Part shown: piece after piece, positions 35,334-48,645 of the stretch | How the letters are laid out: every line of letters starts with the position of its first letter | Position numbering within the stretch: the stretch's first letter is position 1 | DNA from: Kappaphycus alvarezii | Taxonomy: Eukaryota; Rhodophyta; Florideophyceae; Gigartinales; Solieriaceae | Direction of reading: 5' to 3' | Length of the DNA stretch: 64,000 bases | NCBI GenBank assembly: GCA_002205965.3 | Contig: NADL03000612.1 | Span: forward strand, 930,001 to 994,000 | Notes under the pieces: generated by a model | The model's input: the letters and a program-made list of their open reading frames with translations, nothing else | What the model was told of the DNA's origin: nothing | Database searches by the model: none | Position numbers and translations under genes: made by a program

Positions 35334-36100
35334 ATGGCGAAAATAACCCTAAAAGACAATAACCCTCCCGTTCCTTCGCCACCCGCCCCTCCATCGCCGC
35401 TCGAACCTCCTTCCGCGCTCACAGCGCCGAATTATGCTAGATTACTCCGCTATAATTCCTTCCATTCCATTGCAACTAACCCTCTGGAACCGAGCACCGC
35501 AGGACCTCGAACGTCGAAACTTAAGCGATTCCTCTTTCTGTAGACGTATGACTTCTACTTCATACGCTGCGTACTCGATGCAGACGCTCACATTCCTAGG
35601 TGGAAAGAGAGAGACTCCCCGTACGACAAAGTTCTCAGAGAATTTCTAGAGAGTGTGCAGTTGGTTGTGTTTACACACATGCACAAGCCATCCTGTAAGA
35701 CTATGGTCGGTCGATTCAAGCGGATAGTAGCTCAACGGCGCGAAGAGGTTAAAAAATGAGGCAGCGTAGAGTATTGTCGAGAAAATTAGTGAGAAAGAGG
35801 GTTTCCTGGATGACCTTATCGCGTAAATTAACGAAAAAAAGAGCCTGCTCGTTCCGAGAAGGAGGAGCAAACGCGGCATGAAAATCGGTTGCTCTCCACA
35901 GGGGAGACCATCCGCAAGATTTCCCTGAAACGCAGTTTGAGATTCGGAGAAAGCGAGGAGGGAAGCAGCGGACCGAGCTTGAAGGATTGCGTAAGAAGAG
36001 AACTCAAGACGTGAATGGCGGGCAATCGGGAGATTTTTTTTGCAGTTCTGCTTCTGTCCCAGGAGGAAGAATGCAAAGATATTGAACAAAGAGGCTGTCG
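35334..36100 (+). pseudogene. Harbinger Myb/SANT-like protein, broken
   Basis: It starts MAKITLKDNNPPVPSPPAPP, a Pro-rich lead. In the same frame, after one TAG stop at 35,541, a Myb/SANT-like domain reads YDFYFIRCVLDADAHIPRW, KVLREFLESVQ and SCKTMVGRFKRIVAQRREEV. The pattern of LL..V......W..V and T+..RF+.++ matches the trihelix/Myb-like partner proteins of Harbinger elements. At 35,757 the frame stops. In neighbouring frames the sequence goes on as the usual charged helical tail (SIVEKISEKEGFLDDLIA, NRLLSTGETIRKISLKRS), so there is at least one frameshift. Function when intact: binding element ends and helping the transposase enter the nucleus. Confidence 0.65.
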
Positions 36101-36689
36101 TTGGAAGAATAGCGCATCAATATCTCTCGTGAGAGCGCGGCTAGAAACATGGAGCGTTTCGTAGCAATATTAAGAGCTCGAGATCGCCGCCTTGATCTGG
36201 ATGGGCGGCATTTTCAAATGGAGATAGTAGAGAGACAGCTCGCGTGGGAAAAAAGGAATAAAATGGTGTGTATGCTATGGCTGCTCCCCAAAAAGCTTGG
36301 TGAGAAAGATGATAATTGAGCCGCCTGCATCGTGTGCTCCGTGCGCTGCGCGCTGCCTTCGCTGACTCCTTCTTCGCGTACTTTACGTTGTACTCCTCGC
36401 TCGCCACTCAATTATCGTTATTTACTTAAAGTGAAACGTACTGTTCAAAACTATGGGCATTATTAGCAAAGTAGTGACTGATCTGCCCTCCTGTCTCTAT
36501 ACATGTCTTGAAGTTCAGTGGTGGCGCAGAAAAAACGTACAATAGGCCTAAAGTGAAGCGGAGAACCTTTAAAAGCCGTGCTAAGTCATTCTGTACCATC
36601 ATTTGTTTCAGATCTTTTTAGTTCCATTCTACAGCAGTTCGAGCCCCATTTATTCCAGTCTTATACAGAATTTGAGCTATTTAGCTGTT

Positions 36690-37060
36690 TCGATATCAAA
36701 TGCTTTCTGTAACCAAGGACGAAGCACACAAGTGGCATCCCTATAAATGCAAACCTGCTTGTCACCTACACTATAGGCTTCTTCTAAACTATTTTCGATC
36801 TTGACTGTCATAGAAGTATCATTTAGTGCCGAAGATCCACCTCAGGTCCAAATAGCGAGAAAATTAAACCGTCTGGTGTATTGATTGTCTGGTACTCCAA
36901 ACAGTGGAATATTTTGTGACCAGAATAAAACTCCCATTGGTTGGTATCATTACCTCCTGGCCGTGAAATCATTCACTTTGTGCAGTCTATAAAGCCCAAA
37001 GAGCTGTCCAGAGAGGCACTAGAATCTTGAATGGCCTTGGCGTACATATCCGCTCGGTAC
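36690..37060 (-). pseudogene. Harbinger DDE transposase (DDE_Tnp_4-like), broken
   Basis: The reverse strand reads SLGFIDCTK, then MISRPGGNDTNQWEFYSGHK, IFHCLEYQTINTPDGLIFSL, FGPEVDLRH, and in a neighbouring frame VCIYRDATCVLRPWLQKAFD. These correspond in order to the GFIDGTK (first catalytic Asp), YSGHKR-H--K-Q, TPDGLI--FGP--GRRHD and Y-I-GD-AY--R-W-L-PF blocks of PIF/Harbinger transposases. Stops follow FIDCTK and LRH, and a frame change precedes the last block. The N-terminal part and the final Glu region were not recognised. It is dead but clearly assignable. Confidence 0.75.
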
Positions 37061-37150
37061 TGCAAAAATATTCCTGTAGCGTAGTAGGATAACATGGGAT
37101 ACTAGTCGACTAGTTATTTCTCCTGGTTTCATATCCTCGTCATGAAGCAA

Positions 37151-38690
37151 TAAGAGAAGGCTGCATTCACTGCAAAAGGAAAAGAATACTACGATGGCAG
37201 CTAAGGGGCTCCAAAGTTTAAAGTAGTATAAAATTCACCCATAACACGCACCGAACTCTTTCTTGTTTAGCTTTTATTCAATTTATCGTAGTCAAGAGGA
37301 CGGGTTAGGTAGATTATCCATTCGTAAAAGAGGTATCTGGTATATTTTGGGTTTTTTTTTGTCAATAAGCCCTTTTTTGGGACACAATGACCTAATTGAT
37401 GGGATTATTGCGACTCCACTCTGAGATTGTAGCAAAAGATGCGGAATTAATTGTGATAGCGGGTCCTTCTGATAGTTGGGTGAGATATTCTGCTTCCGAA
37501 GATACTGACTGGTCTACAAATCCCGCGCAGAAAGCTGCTATTTCACCCTGCGACAGTATCGGAAAGTGTAAATTTCGATGCTTCGTCGCCACGGTGTCAG
37601 GTAGCAGTGAGTATAGATCATACTACTGGTACTATCATACTGTTTCGATTCTGAAAGAGAAAACGCATGAACATTTGAAGACCTGTCTGGAAACGTTGAT
37701 TTAGTTAAGGAAGACGAGAACATAGATCGCGCTGAAACATCTGGACGAAAATTATCATTGATCGTCGTTGGGTTATTGTACTTCCAAGATCTATAACTAA
37801 TTCATTTGACGATATCATATTCATTTTACTTGATGTAAGGGATCTTCATACACTTAAAAGCAATCTGAGTGCCACCTAAATACAACGGTAACGTTAAAAA
37901 GAAGATTAAGCATTCATTCCGCTCATAATTGTATATTCTCCCCTCTTGTTTTCATGTCTAGAAAGAAATATAGGAATTCCCATTTATGTTTTGATTGCAG
38001 CATTCTGAACCAGGTGATGATACAATACCGTTGTCCTGAACTGAAAATAGACTTTTTATTGACGAACTTGCTGGTTGAAAGTTATTCACGACATTTAACC
38101 ATTAAAATGGACACTTTCAGTTCGGGATAGCTGATAATCGTAAGTAAATTTATCAATATTGAACGTACAAGTTCGGACTGTTGCTACTTGTGGTGAAAAA
38201 GCACCGATGGCAGTCCAAAATTTGATGAGTTAGTATCCTTGTGATTATCCATTCGCTCCGTCTAATTTTATGATGTTATCTTCCTACCCGAGACGCTAAA
38301 AACACATCCATCATTCGAAAGAGGCATTCGGGGAGATAAAAGAGGATAAACCTAAACCTAACGTGACACAGTGTAGCTTTTCCCAGGAAAAATATCGACA
38401 GAGTCGAGTTAAAGATTGACTATACTAAGATAGAGGACATCATAGAAACCTTTATGCAAATGACCGCGACTGATTTGAATTTCTCGGACTGAAATGATTC
38501 TAAACGCTTCATAAGAGGCTTCGAGCTTCTGGAGACTGCAAAACTCCGCTAAGTCTTTAAAATTACTTGAGAATGGACTAGGGAGATTTAATCTACTAGA
38601 AAGTACTTGAAGGAGAAAACAAAGAGTCCTTCAATATTCGAGTTTCTAAAATTCAGTTTCTTTTTAGTGATAGAATCTGACTATCATTCT
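37151..38690. other. Spacer, AT-rich
   Basis: A frame at 37,396-37,704 (+) and its reverse shadow at 37,392-37,592 are both open, but neither has known motifs. No repeat or RNA gene is recognised. Confidence 0.35.
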
Positions 38691-38698
38691 GGTGATTT

Positions 38699-39310
38699 TT
38701 GAGTGATTCTTTCATATTCGTACGATTTTTTCATCTGATTCATTTTGCTTGTTATACGATGATAGTTCAGAAGCGTTTCTATGTTACAAAAGAGAAGGAA
38801 CTTGTTTTTTTTCTCCCCCGGGAATTTCCGGGTATATACATTGTAACGTATGACTTTGGTGGTGTGAAAAGCCCACAGAGCCTTCCATTAGCCCTTACAG
38901 AACAAATTAATTTATGTTCAATGGGTAAAGTGGATTTAAATAATTACATAATACGACTTCGAGATCGAATACAGACCCTAGGGCTGTTTCTCCACCATTT
39001 AGTCTAATGCACCGTTCGAACCCGAAAGTATTATACAACGAAGCCCTAACTCGAGACTCTATGTATGAGAGCTGAGCCCAGAACCTGAGAATAATCGAGA
39101 TATTTGTGGGAAAAGTTCCAATTTTAAGGTATGAGATAGTTCTGGAATTCCCGGCAGTCAGAAGGTACAAGACGAGATATTCAAAGTGAAGTACGAGGTA
39201 CTTATTGTGGAAAAACCCGCATTAAATGAGAATCCGAACTGTTTTTCGTCCGAATTGTCCTGTTATGGTCCATTTAAGGTCATTAAATCCAACTATGTAC
39301 GCTAGTAACT
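38699..39310 (+). pseudogene. Unidentified decayed coding segment
   Basis: One frame (38,699-39,007) reads smoothly as protein: ELVFFLPREFPGIYIVTYDF, then KSPQSLPLALTEQINLCSMG and KVDLNNYIIRLRDRIQTLG. After a stop another frame continues plausibly (KVKYEVLIVEKPALNENP, LSCYGPFKVIKSN near 39,185-39,300). The amino-acid mix is unlike chance translation of AT-rich DNA. I recognise no family. It may belong to an unknown element or be a dead host gene. Confidence 0.35.
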
Positions 39311-42300
39311 CATATCATTAACTTTTTGCATCCCACACAGGGGCGTACAAAGTAAGAGGTTTTATCGACTACAGAAGCGAAGTAGGGCAAATACTAACTG
39401 CGTAAAGTTAATTTGATCATTTTGAAACATCTCTGACAGTATATTTCACCTTTTTGTCTGTTCAGTACTGTGTTTTCGTTTCACTTCAACGAGTTAAGGA
39501 AAAGAAATTCCAAAAGATCAAAAAAAATCTTGAAAGATTAACGAAATTTGATTTCTATTATAGTTAAGAGTGATCTAAAGTGATTTATAGATGTACTATA
39601 GTAGGTAACGAAACTATAATCAGTAATCGCCGAATTATTTACGTTAATTAATTGTATTGAGACTCCTTGAATGGCCGTATGCACGTACAGGTCGACAAAG
39701 AATTGCACTCGGAGCGATGAAACCACTTACACTACCCCCTAAGTCCAAGTAAAATTTCGCAAGTATCCATTACGTAAATGAATGTATAGTTTGCCCCTTT
39801 TAGACCTTGAAAGATTTTACGGAAATTTTGGCAACCGGATCCTACGGCTGAACCGGATTCTGTGGCTGATTTTTTTAAAAGTTCATTAAACCACAGTGTT
39901 GAATATTGGTCAGGTCTTCAAAGAAGTTTGCATGAATGCCACATGGGAGATGAACAGTGCCTGAAGTGAAATTTTTTATGAAAATATTCGCTCCAAAATG
40001 ATATTGCATGAGTAAATTATGGTTCTGAGCATCTATTAGATTCGGCTAACGTGTCGACAATTGTAATCCGTTAGATGGTAGATCTCTTGGAAACAAGAGA
40101 ACCATTCTTTGCGATTATTATTACCCATAATCATCAGAATACCTGTTTAGTATACAATCCAATCTGAAGATCCGTCTGAGCTTTGAATGAAATGTAAAAT
40201 TACCAAGAATTAACAAAGGAGACAGGATTGGCGCGGGGCTTACAGCTACATACATATGAGAACTGGAATCAGTGTTCAAAAGCTACTGCTAAGCCAATAG
40301 AATACTAAATGATGCCCTTCCCGAGCAAAAAAAGATTACTGCAAGCAAATTGGTCATCTTCACATTGTAGGCCCTCTATGACCATTGTTGTCTGCTAACA
40401 AGAATGATCTTTTCCCATTTGTGCATTCATTGCCTTGTAAGTCGATGTCTGTTCGTCCCACATGATCGCATGAATGATCCATAATCCGGAATGATCTACA
40501 TCGTATTTTTGGTCTCCTAGACTAGAGCTATTGAAGCGTAGACGATGGAAAACCCTCGCAATTTAGGCCATAAGTCTCGAATTTGGCCATTTTGAGGATA
40601 AACTGATGTCATAAGATGCTTTTTTACTCTTTCCAAACCTCTCATAATGCACGAACCCCGTAAATAGTATAGACGACATAATCAGTCTGGTTGTTATGTC
40701 CAATTAAATCAAAATTTGCTATTTCGTAACCGGTCGAAAGGCTAAGGGCGGAGTTATTTCTCTACTTAGGCGGCTTTCACTTCGAATATCCCGCTTAGCT
40801 TTCAAGGGAAGCTCTTTTCTCAGCGTAAGTCTCCCTTTAATTAGCCGTGGGAGGTTTTTACATTTTTCTTCTCGTGAATATAGGCTGAACAACTGACACC
40901 AAACGTATACCTGCAAGTAATCGGAACATTAGTGGTCCGCTGTATTATTTGCTGAATGGTTGGAGTCCTTGATTCTTGAGTGTTGACGCGGGGAATCTCG
41001 CAGTGCAAAATTACAGGAAGTCGATTATTAAGGGCAACCAAGTGTGGAGGATATAGGTAGGAGACTAGAAATGGAAGCAGTTATGGAAGGGGTAGAAGAT
41101 GCGAGCAGGAAAAGCCCATCGGGGGCTCAAATACAGTATCCTCAGAATGCGGCACAATCCTCGAAAATGGAATCGTGACGTTTTACTTGCCTCTTCGGCC
41201 AGAATTAAGAATTGGTAGCGCACTGGAGGATAGAGTATAAGTAAGGCCTTATGAAGAGATCTTAGAGAAAAAGGGGATTAAGAGTAAAATAGATGTTTTA
41301 CTAGGCCAGTTTCCAAGAAGTACCTGTTGTTGCTTTGTAAAGCAAGCGATTTTTTTGCAAAGAACTGCAGGTGATCTGTGAGCTGTACGGCGGGCTGGGT
41401 AGCCACTTTGACCTGAAGAATATGTGATACCCTAGTAGTTCCCCTATTTCAGTATTCCGTAGTAAAATTATCCAAAATTCTCTCTTCACTTCTTTCCTTC
41501 TTTTTGAAAGATCATAGGCAAAAACATTTTAAGTGAAAAAAATCTTTTGAAGTATGGAGGCCGTTGTAAACAGGCAGCATGGGGCGTTGAAATGATTCTG
41601 TTGGGTTTTTTCAAGTAAGTTTTGGTGGCGTCTTGTAGTGCAATATGCCTTAGCAAGTCATAAATGCCCTCGAGAGGAAATCCCTTAGGCAATCGGTGAG
41701 AGCCAGAAAGCACACTACTACACCAGGCGTTCGTGACCTGCTTTCCATTTAAGCAGCTTTCGTTGCAGTAGCTCAGTCCTAGGTGTAAAGTCAGAACGTA
41801 GATTTATGCGTTCAGGCCGGGAGGCTCGGATCATGGGTGGTAGAGGATTTTGGGTGGGAAACCTTCGGGCGGCCGAAGGTGGGCTCCTCTCTGGATTTTA
41901 ATGTTCAGACCTGTATCGGAGGCCTGGGGGATGATCCGTAGATTATGGAAAACAGGGAGAACAACAGGCAAACAGATTAAGGCGGAAGCAGGTCTACTGG
42001 ATGGCGTGTCGGTAGATAGATTAAGATTGAAGGCGGTCCCCAACTAGGTTGGTATCTCCTTCGATACACAGGTGGGTGGTTTTACTTGTATGTAGACGCA
42101 AAAACACTTGCTGTTCAAGGGTGGCTGATGCCTGAAATGAAAAGAAAAGAACAAAGCACGAGGGATAAGAATAAAAAGGGAACACGCGGTTCAGAAGGAA
42201 AAACACGCTGAAGGGGTTACACCCGGGCGTAGTAAACCAGGCAATAGCCAAAGGTGTCTCGCTTGAGAAGTAAAAAGGTTCAAGGTAACAAGAGATGGGA

Positions 42301-44480
42301 GCTAGATTCAGAGCCTGTACCGGGGTACTTCTTTAGTTAGTGGTCGCTGGTTCACGAAAGCGACTATAAGTACTAGTCAGAAAACTACATGGCTACGTCT
42401 AGCCAAGCAACGATAAACTACTTAGTTACTCGGAGAATGAGTGTGAGGCCCCGGATGGCTGAGAAAGATCCTCGTTAGTGATTAATGTCGTGTACGCTTG
42501 GCCCAATTAGCAGTCTTGCTTCGGGTCTATAACAGGTAAAGGACTAAGGTCCACAAGGGGACCTCGTTAGTGCAATCGCTCAGTTCTTACAGTTGGGTAA
42601 TGTCAAGCAAGTTAGGGTCACTTCTGTAAGCAGTGTTAAATTAAATCAAATTTTGATCACCAAAATATCACTCCCTGGCGACACTGTATTGTGATCTCCC
42701 AAGGCACTACACTTCTCTAACGATACCTGTGAGCAAATTGCGTTTAAACTTAAGCTGATTATCCCAAGTGAAAACCAAAACTATCAAATTCGAAAATAAC
42801 TTAAACTGACGGTTAGATCGTTCCCAATAACTGAATAGCAGGGATCGGGTAGGTGAGAGGGCCTTGCAAGGCATGATTGGAATTGGAGTTTTGGTGATTC
42901 CTTGGGGTGAATTTTGATTCACATTGTTCACTTAACCCATTAAAAATCACTATAGAAATTCAGGATTGTTCTAAGCACTGAAGTTACTGGCCTTTCAACA
43001 ATATTTTCGATCTCGTTCTGTTTGTCGGTTACGAGCGCCTTCTTTTGACCGCTGGTTGCTTATACGGGGATCCCTACTTAACAGCGGATGTCCGGAGCAC
43101 TACTTTTTTTTGTGTTCGGTGGTGAATGAGCTATAGATAAGGTAAACTTCTTCTTTATCGATGGTACCAAAAAAATTATGGACCTTGGCGGAGGACAATT
43201 TTGTCGTCTCCATTTGAAGTTTTCTGTAAAACTTACAGATGGATCGAATAAATCTTCTAACTGTGAAGATACACAAAACTTACTCCACTTTGACAGGGGG
43301 GTTTCCTTGATTATTTGAGAGAATTCTATAATTACATTGCGTGTCAGCGTGCCGATGTACATAAGGACTTGTGTATTGTGAGGAATATGAAGTCCGCCGA
43401 TATTGAATTCAATTATGGTTCCGAAGCACTCGAGGCAGTTTTGTATCATTTTGGACTCTTCTGACGGGTCATAATTACGTATCTCTGGTTGGATTAGTTT
43501 TTCCCTGAAATACGATCGGATTCGACTTACTTAAGTCGTACATTATTTAACCTTTATTTTTACGATAAATCGTGTATTTTTGATGGATTCGATTGTATCG
43601 ACGCTTGAGATGGAACCAGACTCGCTAGCAAACAGATAAATGACAAAGATTTAGGGAGTTGTGATATTCTGGTTTGATAGGGTGATCAATGAACGCATCG
43701 GAGCATAATGTCTCGGTATGCGCCCTGAATATCTCAGCGAGTGCTATTCGATTACTTGCGATAGTATTGCCTTGGGGTTGGCTGGTAAAAGACACGGTTC
43801 TTTTGTCGGGTATAATATCAATACACATTCATCTAGGCCCTGGTACGCCCCTAATTACGGGGTTAGTAGATGCTTTTCCATCGCCTTGTGAAGGAAATTG
43901 TGCGATATTTCATTGGATGCCGTAGACCGTAATCATTCAGTAGGATCAAACGGAGTATAGAATCGATTTTATGGAGATTTTCAGTCATGAATTTGTTTGC
44001 AAATTCAATGTAAATTAAATCCTACAGCTACCGAAGTGAATTATTATTCATCAAAGGTGTTTATACCCCAGTAAAGGTACGCAAACGATCCCTTTTGGCC
44101 GAAGCCGTCCCAGAAGTAAGCTCATTTAGTACTTTTTGGCCGTGAGGTAAGGCCACCATAAATCACAACACAGAGTTTTGGAGGTTATGAGACATATAGT
44201 CTAAGAAGACAGCGATTTAGGGTGAAAATATTGCTTCAAGATCTATTATGGGAACGCGAGGTATTTACGCAGCTTAGGCACACTGAGCTGACGGATTTGC
44301 TTCCAAATATTATTTTCTTCTCGGATGCTCAAAAATGTATGATGGGGACTATTTACCAACCTGCTTTCTGTAACCAATCTACAGAGCAACACTTCGGGGA
44401 GCCTCGGGTTCTAGAATCTTTTGATTGGGAACGTTCCGGACGAATTTTATGTTCTTTTTCTAAATATCTGCTTGGAGAGA
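39311..44480. other. Unassigned region
   Basis: Mostly AT-rich, with a GC-richer piece at 41.7-42.6 kb containing a short hairpin (ACCTTCGG, GCGG, CCGAAGGT near 41,860). Frames at 43,078-43,449 (-), 43,625-43,828 (-) and 43,689-43,925 (+) are open but not recognised. Part of it may be the far end of the Gypsy fossil that follows. No LTR pair was recognised by eye. Confidence 0.3.
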
Positions 44481-44499
44481 TACGATTGAGAAATTTTGA

Positions 44500-47400
44500 G
44501 GCCTTCATTGAACCTAAATTATACATGAATGACCACAGATCGGTACTTTTTATATGTTACCATGGCTTTTTTCCATGCAGTATAGAAAGACGCACATCTA
44601 ATCGTGAAAATCGACCTCTTTGGGTTCTTTTTTGGGATTATCGTTGATTTATGCGTCCAACAATCCTATGGGCTTGTCCTTTTGTTTCTTCTAGATCCTT
44701 GTTCACATTTTCAGGATCATATTAGCAGTAATGCTCCTTTTTCTGTAGCACCGTAGTAGATGGGCTTATTTCTGCTTCTCAGAGCGGAATTGCACGATAT
44801 TCTTCGTCATCTTGCAACAGAAGCAAATGTGCTGTCTCCTTTGTAGGTCGGACGAGGTAAATATGAACAATTGGGTCTTCCGCTATTCGTCGGGCATCAA
44901 TACCGGTATTTCATAAATGATCTTCGGGGGAAGGTAGAGGTGGATTTTGTACTAAAACGAAGCAACAAGCGCGGCGGTGAAATCGATACCATAATTTTTC
45001 CCTTGTTGTACGCACAGTATTAGTTTCTATTAGGGGAATGAAAATTAACCTGACTACATTGGTCATCCAAAATCTAGGTGGCTGTTATTACAACTTCTGC
45101 AAAGGAATGTAGTGTTTGATGGGGGCATTTTTTTTCATAAAAATTTCCGCACCTGGACTACTCGCGATGCGGTGGGATTTTTGTGGACTTCTGGTAACCC
45201 TCACAACTTTTGATGTAGTCATAGGTATCCTTGTGAATTTTTGATCACCCGTACCTGTCCATAATTAACTTCTTGGTTGTTTCTTTGTCCCAGTGCCTGA
45301 AGTTTACATGAAAAGAGGGTATGATTTCTGCCCTATCCTTGAAAAAGAGAACTAGCCTAAGGTCGCTTCTTTTACACGTCAACAGCTTGCCCTCCCACGA
45401 CAAAAAGCGGCTAGTCATCCGCTTGGCCGAGCTCCTTTTCACTTCATCCTCCTCGGTTATACTAATTCCATGTAGATAGCGGAAGATGTTAAGCAGGTAA
45501 AGTTCAAGAGCTTTTTCTCAAAAGCAGCGGAGGAATAAAATACTGGGATAGAGTCTCCGCCATCTGTTTCTGGGATAGGCGGGGTGCCAGCTGGCACTGT
45601 TAGCGAGCGGTAATCATCTGCTCCCTTACACTTCCACGGCTTATACTCTACTTCTAATTCATACTACAAGAGGAAATCCATCCACCTTGGCAATCATACG
45701 TGTATTTAATTCTTCCTGAAAGCGTTACGAAGAACTTGGAGATCTATTATCACCTTGAACGGTCTCGTTCACAAAGGAAAACTACGAACTTTCCAAGTGC
45801 ATGGATGACATCGAGCAATTCTCTTACGTATGCGTAATAGTTCTGTTACGCATAATTCGGCGCTTGTTTTGCTTATTTCACATGAAGAGTATTTCTTTCT
45901 TGTATTTTTTGCGCGAGAATGGCTCTAGTAGTTACACTTTAATTTTCCGTTTCCACAGTAAAGCGGGATTAGAAGTATAGGAACGCAAGTGTAGGTAGAG
46001 GAGAAATCATTTCTTTAAGATTATATAGTTCCACGGAAATTATTTCCAATCATTCTAATTTCTTGTTTCCTGAAACTACAGTGTGAAGAGCGGCGAATAT
46101 AGCCGCAAAATCTTTTATGAAGATGCAACAGTATCCCGCAAGGCCATGGAAGCCACACGAGTCTGTCGTGCTCGTAGTACTGATGCTTCTTTTGTAGCCT
46201 TAACCATTACTTCTTCGACATCCAATCCATTCTTATCAAGTTGGTGCCTAAGCAGCGCATCCAACTGCTTAGCGAACTCTAATTTCGTAATATTGAGCTT
46301 CAGGTAAGACTCTTCTACGGATTTGAAGACGATATGTATTTTTCAATGAGCTCCTCGATGGAGCTGGAGAACACGAAGACATCATCCAGATAGAAACGAG
46401 CAAAATTGATATTCCACCACATGTATTCCATCATGCGCTGTAATATAAAGGGCCCATTCATGGGACCAAATGGAATTAATTCGAATTTGTAAGAACCGAC
46501 ACTGCTGACAACATTTATCTTCTCCTTTTCTTTTTCACTTATGCGTATCTGCCAATATCCAGCAAATATATTCAGGATAAAGAAGACGGAGCTATCCTTT
46601 AGGTCCTCTAATATATATTCTATCTTGGGTAGCGGCAAGCAGTCAGCCTTCATCATAGGTTTTATATTGAATTATTTCACAAATAAACGGAGCCTTCCAT
46701 CCTTTTCGGTTGCAATCACGGCATAAATACCGGGCGGAAGTTGCATGGGTGGTTATGCTAGCTTCTGACATCCTATCGATTTCCTGTAGGACTATCTCGT
46801 TATGGCGAGAGGAGACTCGACGAGATCTGTGGTATACCGCCGTGAAGCCCTTCATTCTGGAACCATGGGTCGTATGGTAGGAACCAATGAAGAGAATAGT
46901 TCGCCAATAGTCCCCGCGAAGATTCCCGTGTCGCGGAGCGAGCTTTCGATCTCCCCTGTGCTTTTTTTTGTAAGTCGAGCAATCAGGACGTCCTTAGTTT
47001 CTTCTTTTCATTCTTCTACATAAGTAGTAGCTTCTTGGATTGGATAGCTCTCCATTCGCTCTTGTGGTTTTATCTATACGTATAGCCATAACCAGTTCCC
47101 CTGATGAGTCCGAGAAATCGCGGCCAGCGTTGAAATTCGATTTAAAATCCTTGCCTAGAGTCCCGATTTGCTCGCACTGTAGCAGTTTTTCCCCGTTAGA
47201 TTCAGTTTCTTGCTCGTGCGGAAGTAACACTTCCTCCGAATTGATGTGAATACTCACGCTGTGGGCTCCAAAATACATGATCGCTCAGTTATCTGAGAGC
47301 GTGTAGGTACCTTTAATAATATCAAATGGATACTTTCCGACAATGAGGAAGTCCAATTCAACGGCTTGGTCCCCAAATACCGTCGGAACATTTAACAAAG

Positions 47401-48300
47401 ACTCAACAAATGTAGAGTTATCACCATTCGCGAAAGGGATTCTCCTTGACGTGTGGCTAGGCGAAAGATACATACGGCGGGATAAATAAGCTGCAATGAC
47501 ATGAGGAACGGTTTCACAATCCAGTAGAGTCCAAAATTCGGCACCATACATATTGAGCTAAACTAACCTTAGAAAAGAGGGACGGAAATCGACTGTTTCC
47601 AGAGCAAACCGCGCACGATCTTGTTAGTTCCTTCAGCATCTATGCGAGGAGCTGGCCAAATTAGAAACCAAAATTGTCCTCTACAAGCTCTAAGACAACC
47701 TCGTAATTGCCTACGTACTCCTGTAGCTTTTTCGCACTCTTCTTCCCGTGATTTGATCTCTTAGTCTTCTTCTTGCGGCTTAAAGGGCGGAAATCTTCCA
47801 GAATGAGAGCTAGGCTTGGATGTGCAGCGCGAGCTTACGATCCAGTAACAAGGCCCGAGATTTGAATGACTCCATGGTTATCCTGACTAGGCTGGTTCGG
47901 TAGCGCCTCGCCATCGATGTTTGATCTGACGAAATTGACACCTTCAGAGACTAATTAGTGTCAGACAGGTCTTCTCGGACGACCTTCAGTCGGTCGCCTC
48001 CTTCCCCGCCTTCTTTATTCTCTGCCGTGCTCCGTGATTATCCGCCTCCGTTGCACCGGTAGTCCAATACGTAGCCCCCGAGTGGCCCATTTTGCCAAAA
48101 CAGGGGCAATGAGAATTATTTTGTGGGTTCCCATCGCAATACATGCCATAATGGCTAGTTTTGTTGTGTAAAGAGCATTGCCAGACCAGAGTATCTTTTT
48201 TGCAGTGCAGAAGACGGTCAAGAGTCATTCTTTCCCTTCAAGTTCTTCAGAAACAGCTTCAACCTCAAAAGATATTCTGCCAAGGCATCCCCTCCCTCTC
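44500..48300 (-). mobile_element. Ty3/Gypsy LTR-element fossil, heavily broken
   Basis: On the reverse strand, from high to low coordinates, the parts occur in Gypsy order: a gag zinc-knuckle-like segment (about 48.0-48.2 kb), a protease-like segment (47.3-47.55 kb), reverse transcriptase (46.3-46.9 kb, with PLPKIEYILEDLKDSSVFF and ARFYLDDVFVFSSS), the connection region after it (about 46.25 kb), then the integrase zinc-binding region (45.2-45.5 kb, with HVNFRHWDKETTKKLI) and the start of integrase. The copy has many breaks (well over ten) and is old. Neither LTR was identified, so the ends are approximate. The 5' side stops near a LINE-B scrap at 48.5 kb. Confidence 0.7.
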
Positions 48301-48504
48301 TCTCGACAGCAACCAATCTGCTGTCTCCCCATCTGCAATATCCCATGAAGTTAATTTTCAAAGGACTCCCTACCATTAGCACCATTCGAGGCCAACCAAC
48401 CAAAAGCACCATAAAATCACCACTCACCACTCCTTAATGGAAACCCCAATTCCCCCCCTGTTCCTACAACAAGAGGAGTCCGGAGAGTATAATCCTACGT
48501 ACTT

Positions 48505-48645
48505 TACTGTACGGCCGCTGCCACGTCCAACGCAGCCTGCCTGCTGGCTGGACTCTAGCCAGCCTTCTAGTGCCTATTGGACCATTTTCCTCAAATGAGG
48601 ACAACTTTTACCAACTATTTTTTTTAATGCCAAATTTTTAGCCGC
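48505..48645 (+). mobile_element. LINE-B 3' terminal scrap
   Basis: Translates as AAATSNAACLLAGL at 48,521-48,560, the conserved end of the LINE-B protein. A tail resembling the other copies follows (GGACCATTTTCCTCAAAT near 48,580). Immediately upstream is TTTACTGTAC, a TACTG unit. This is the shortest clear copy. Confidence 0.6.

Larger units (their letters stand above)
35201..37150. mobile_element. PIF/Harbinger element with both genes, decayed
   Basis: Two facing genes mark this as a PIF/Harbinger-type DNA transposon: a Myb/SANT-like protein on the forward strand (from 35,334) and a DDE transposase on the reverse strand (about 37,050 down to 36,690). Both families are established as the two products of Harbinger elements. 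Both copies here are broken. The outer limits are uncertain, because terminal inverted repeats and the 3-bp target duplication could not be found by eye. Confidence 0.7.

Noticed and set aside
44222-44647. 141-residue forward frame as a gene
   Set aside because: It lies opposite the likely integrase end of the Gypsy fossil and shows no motif; it is probably a shadow frame.
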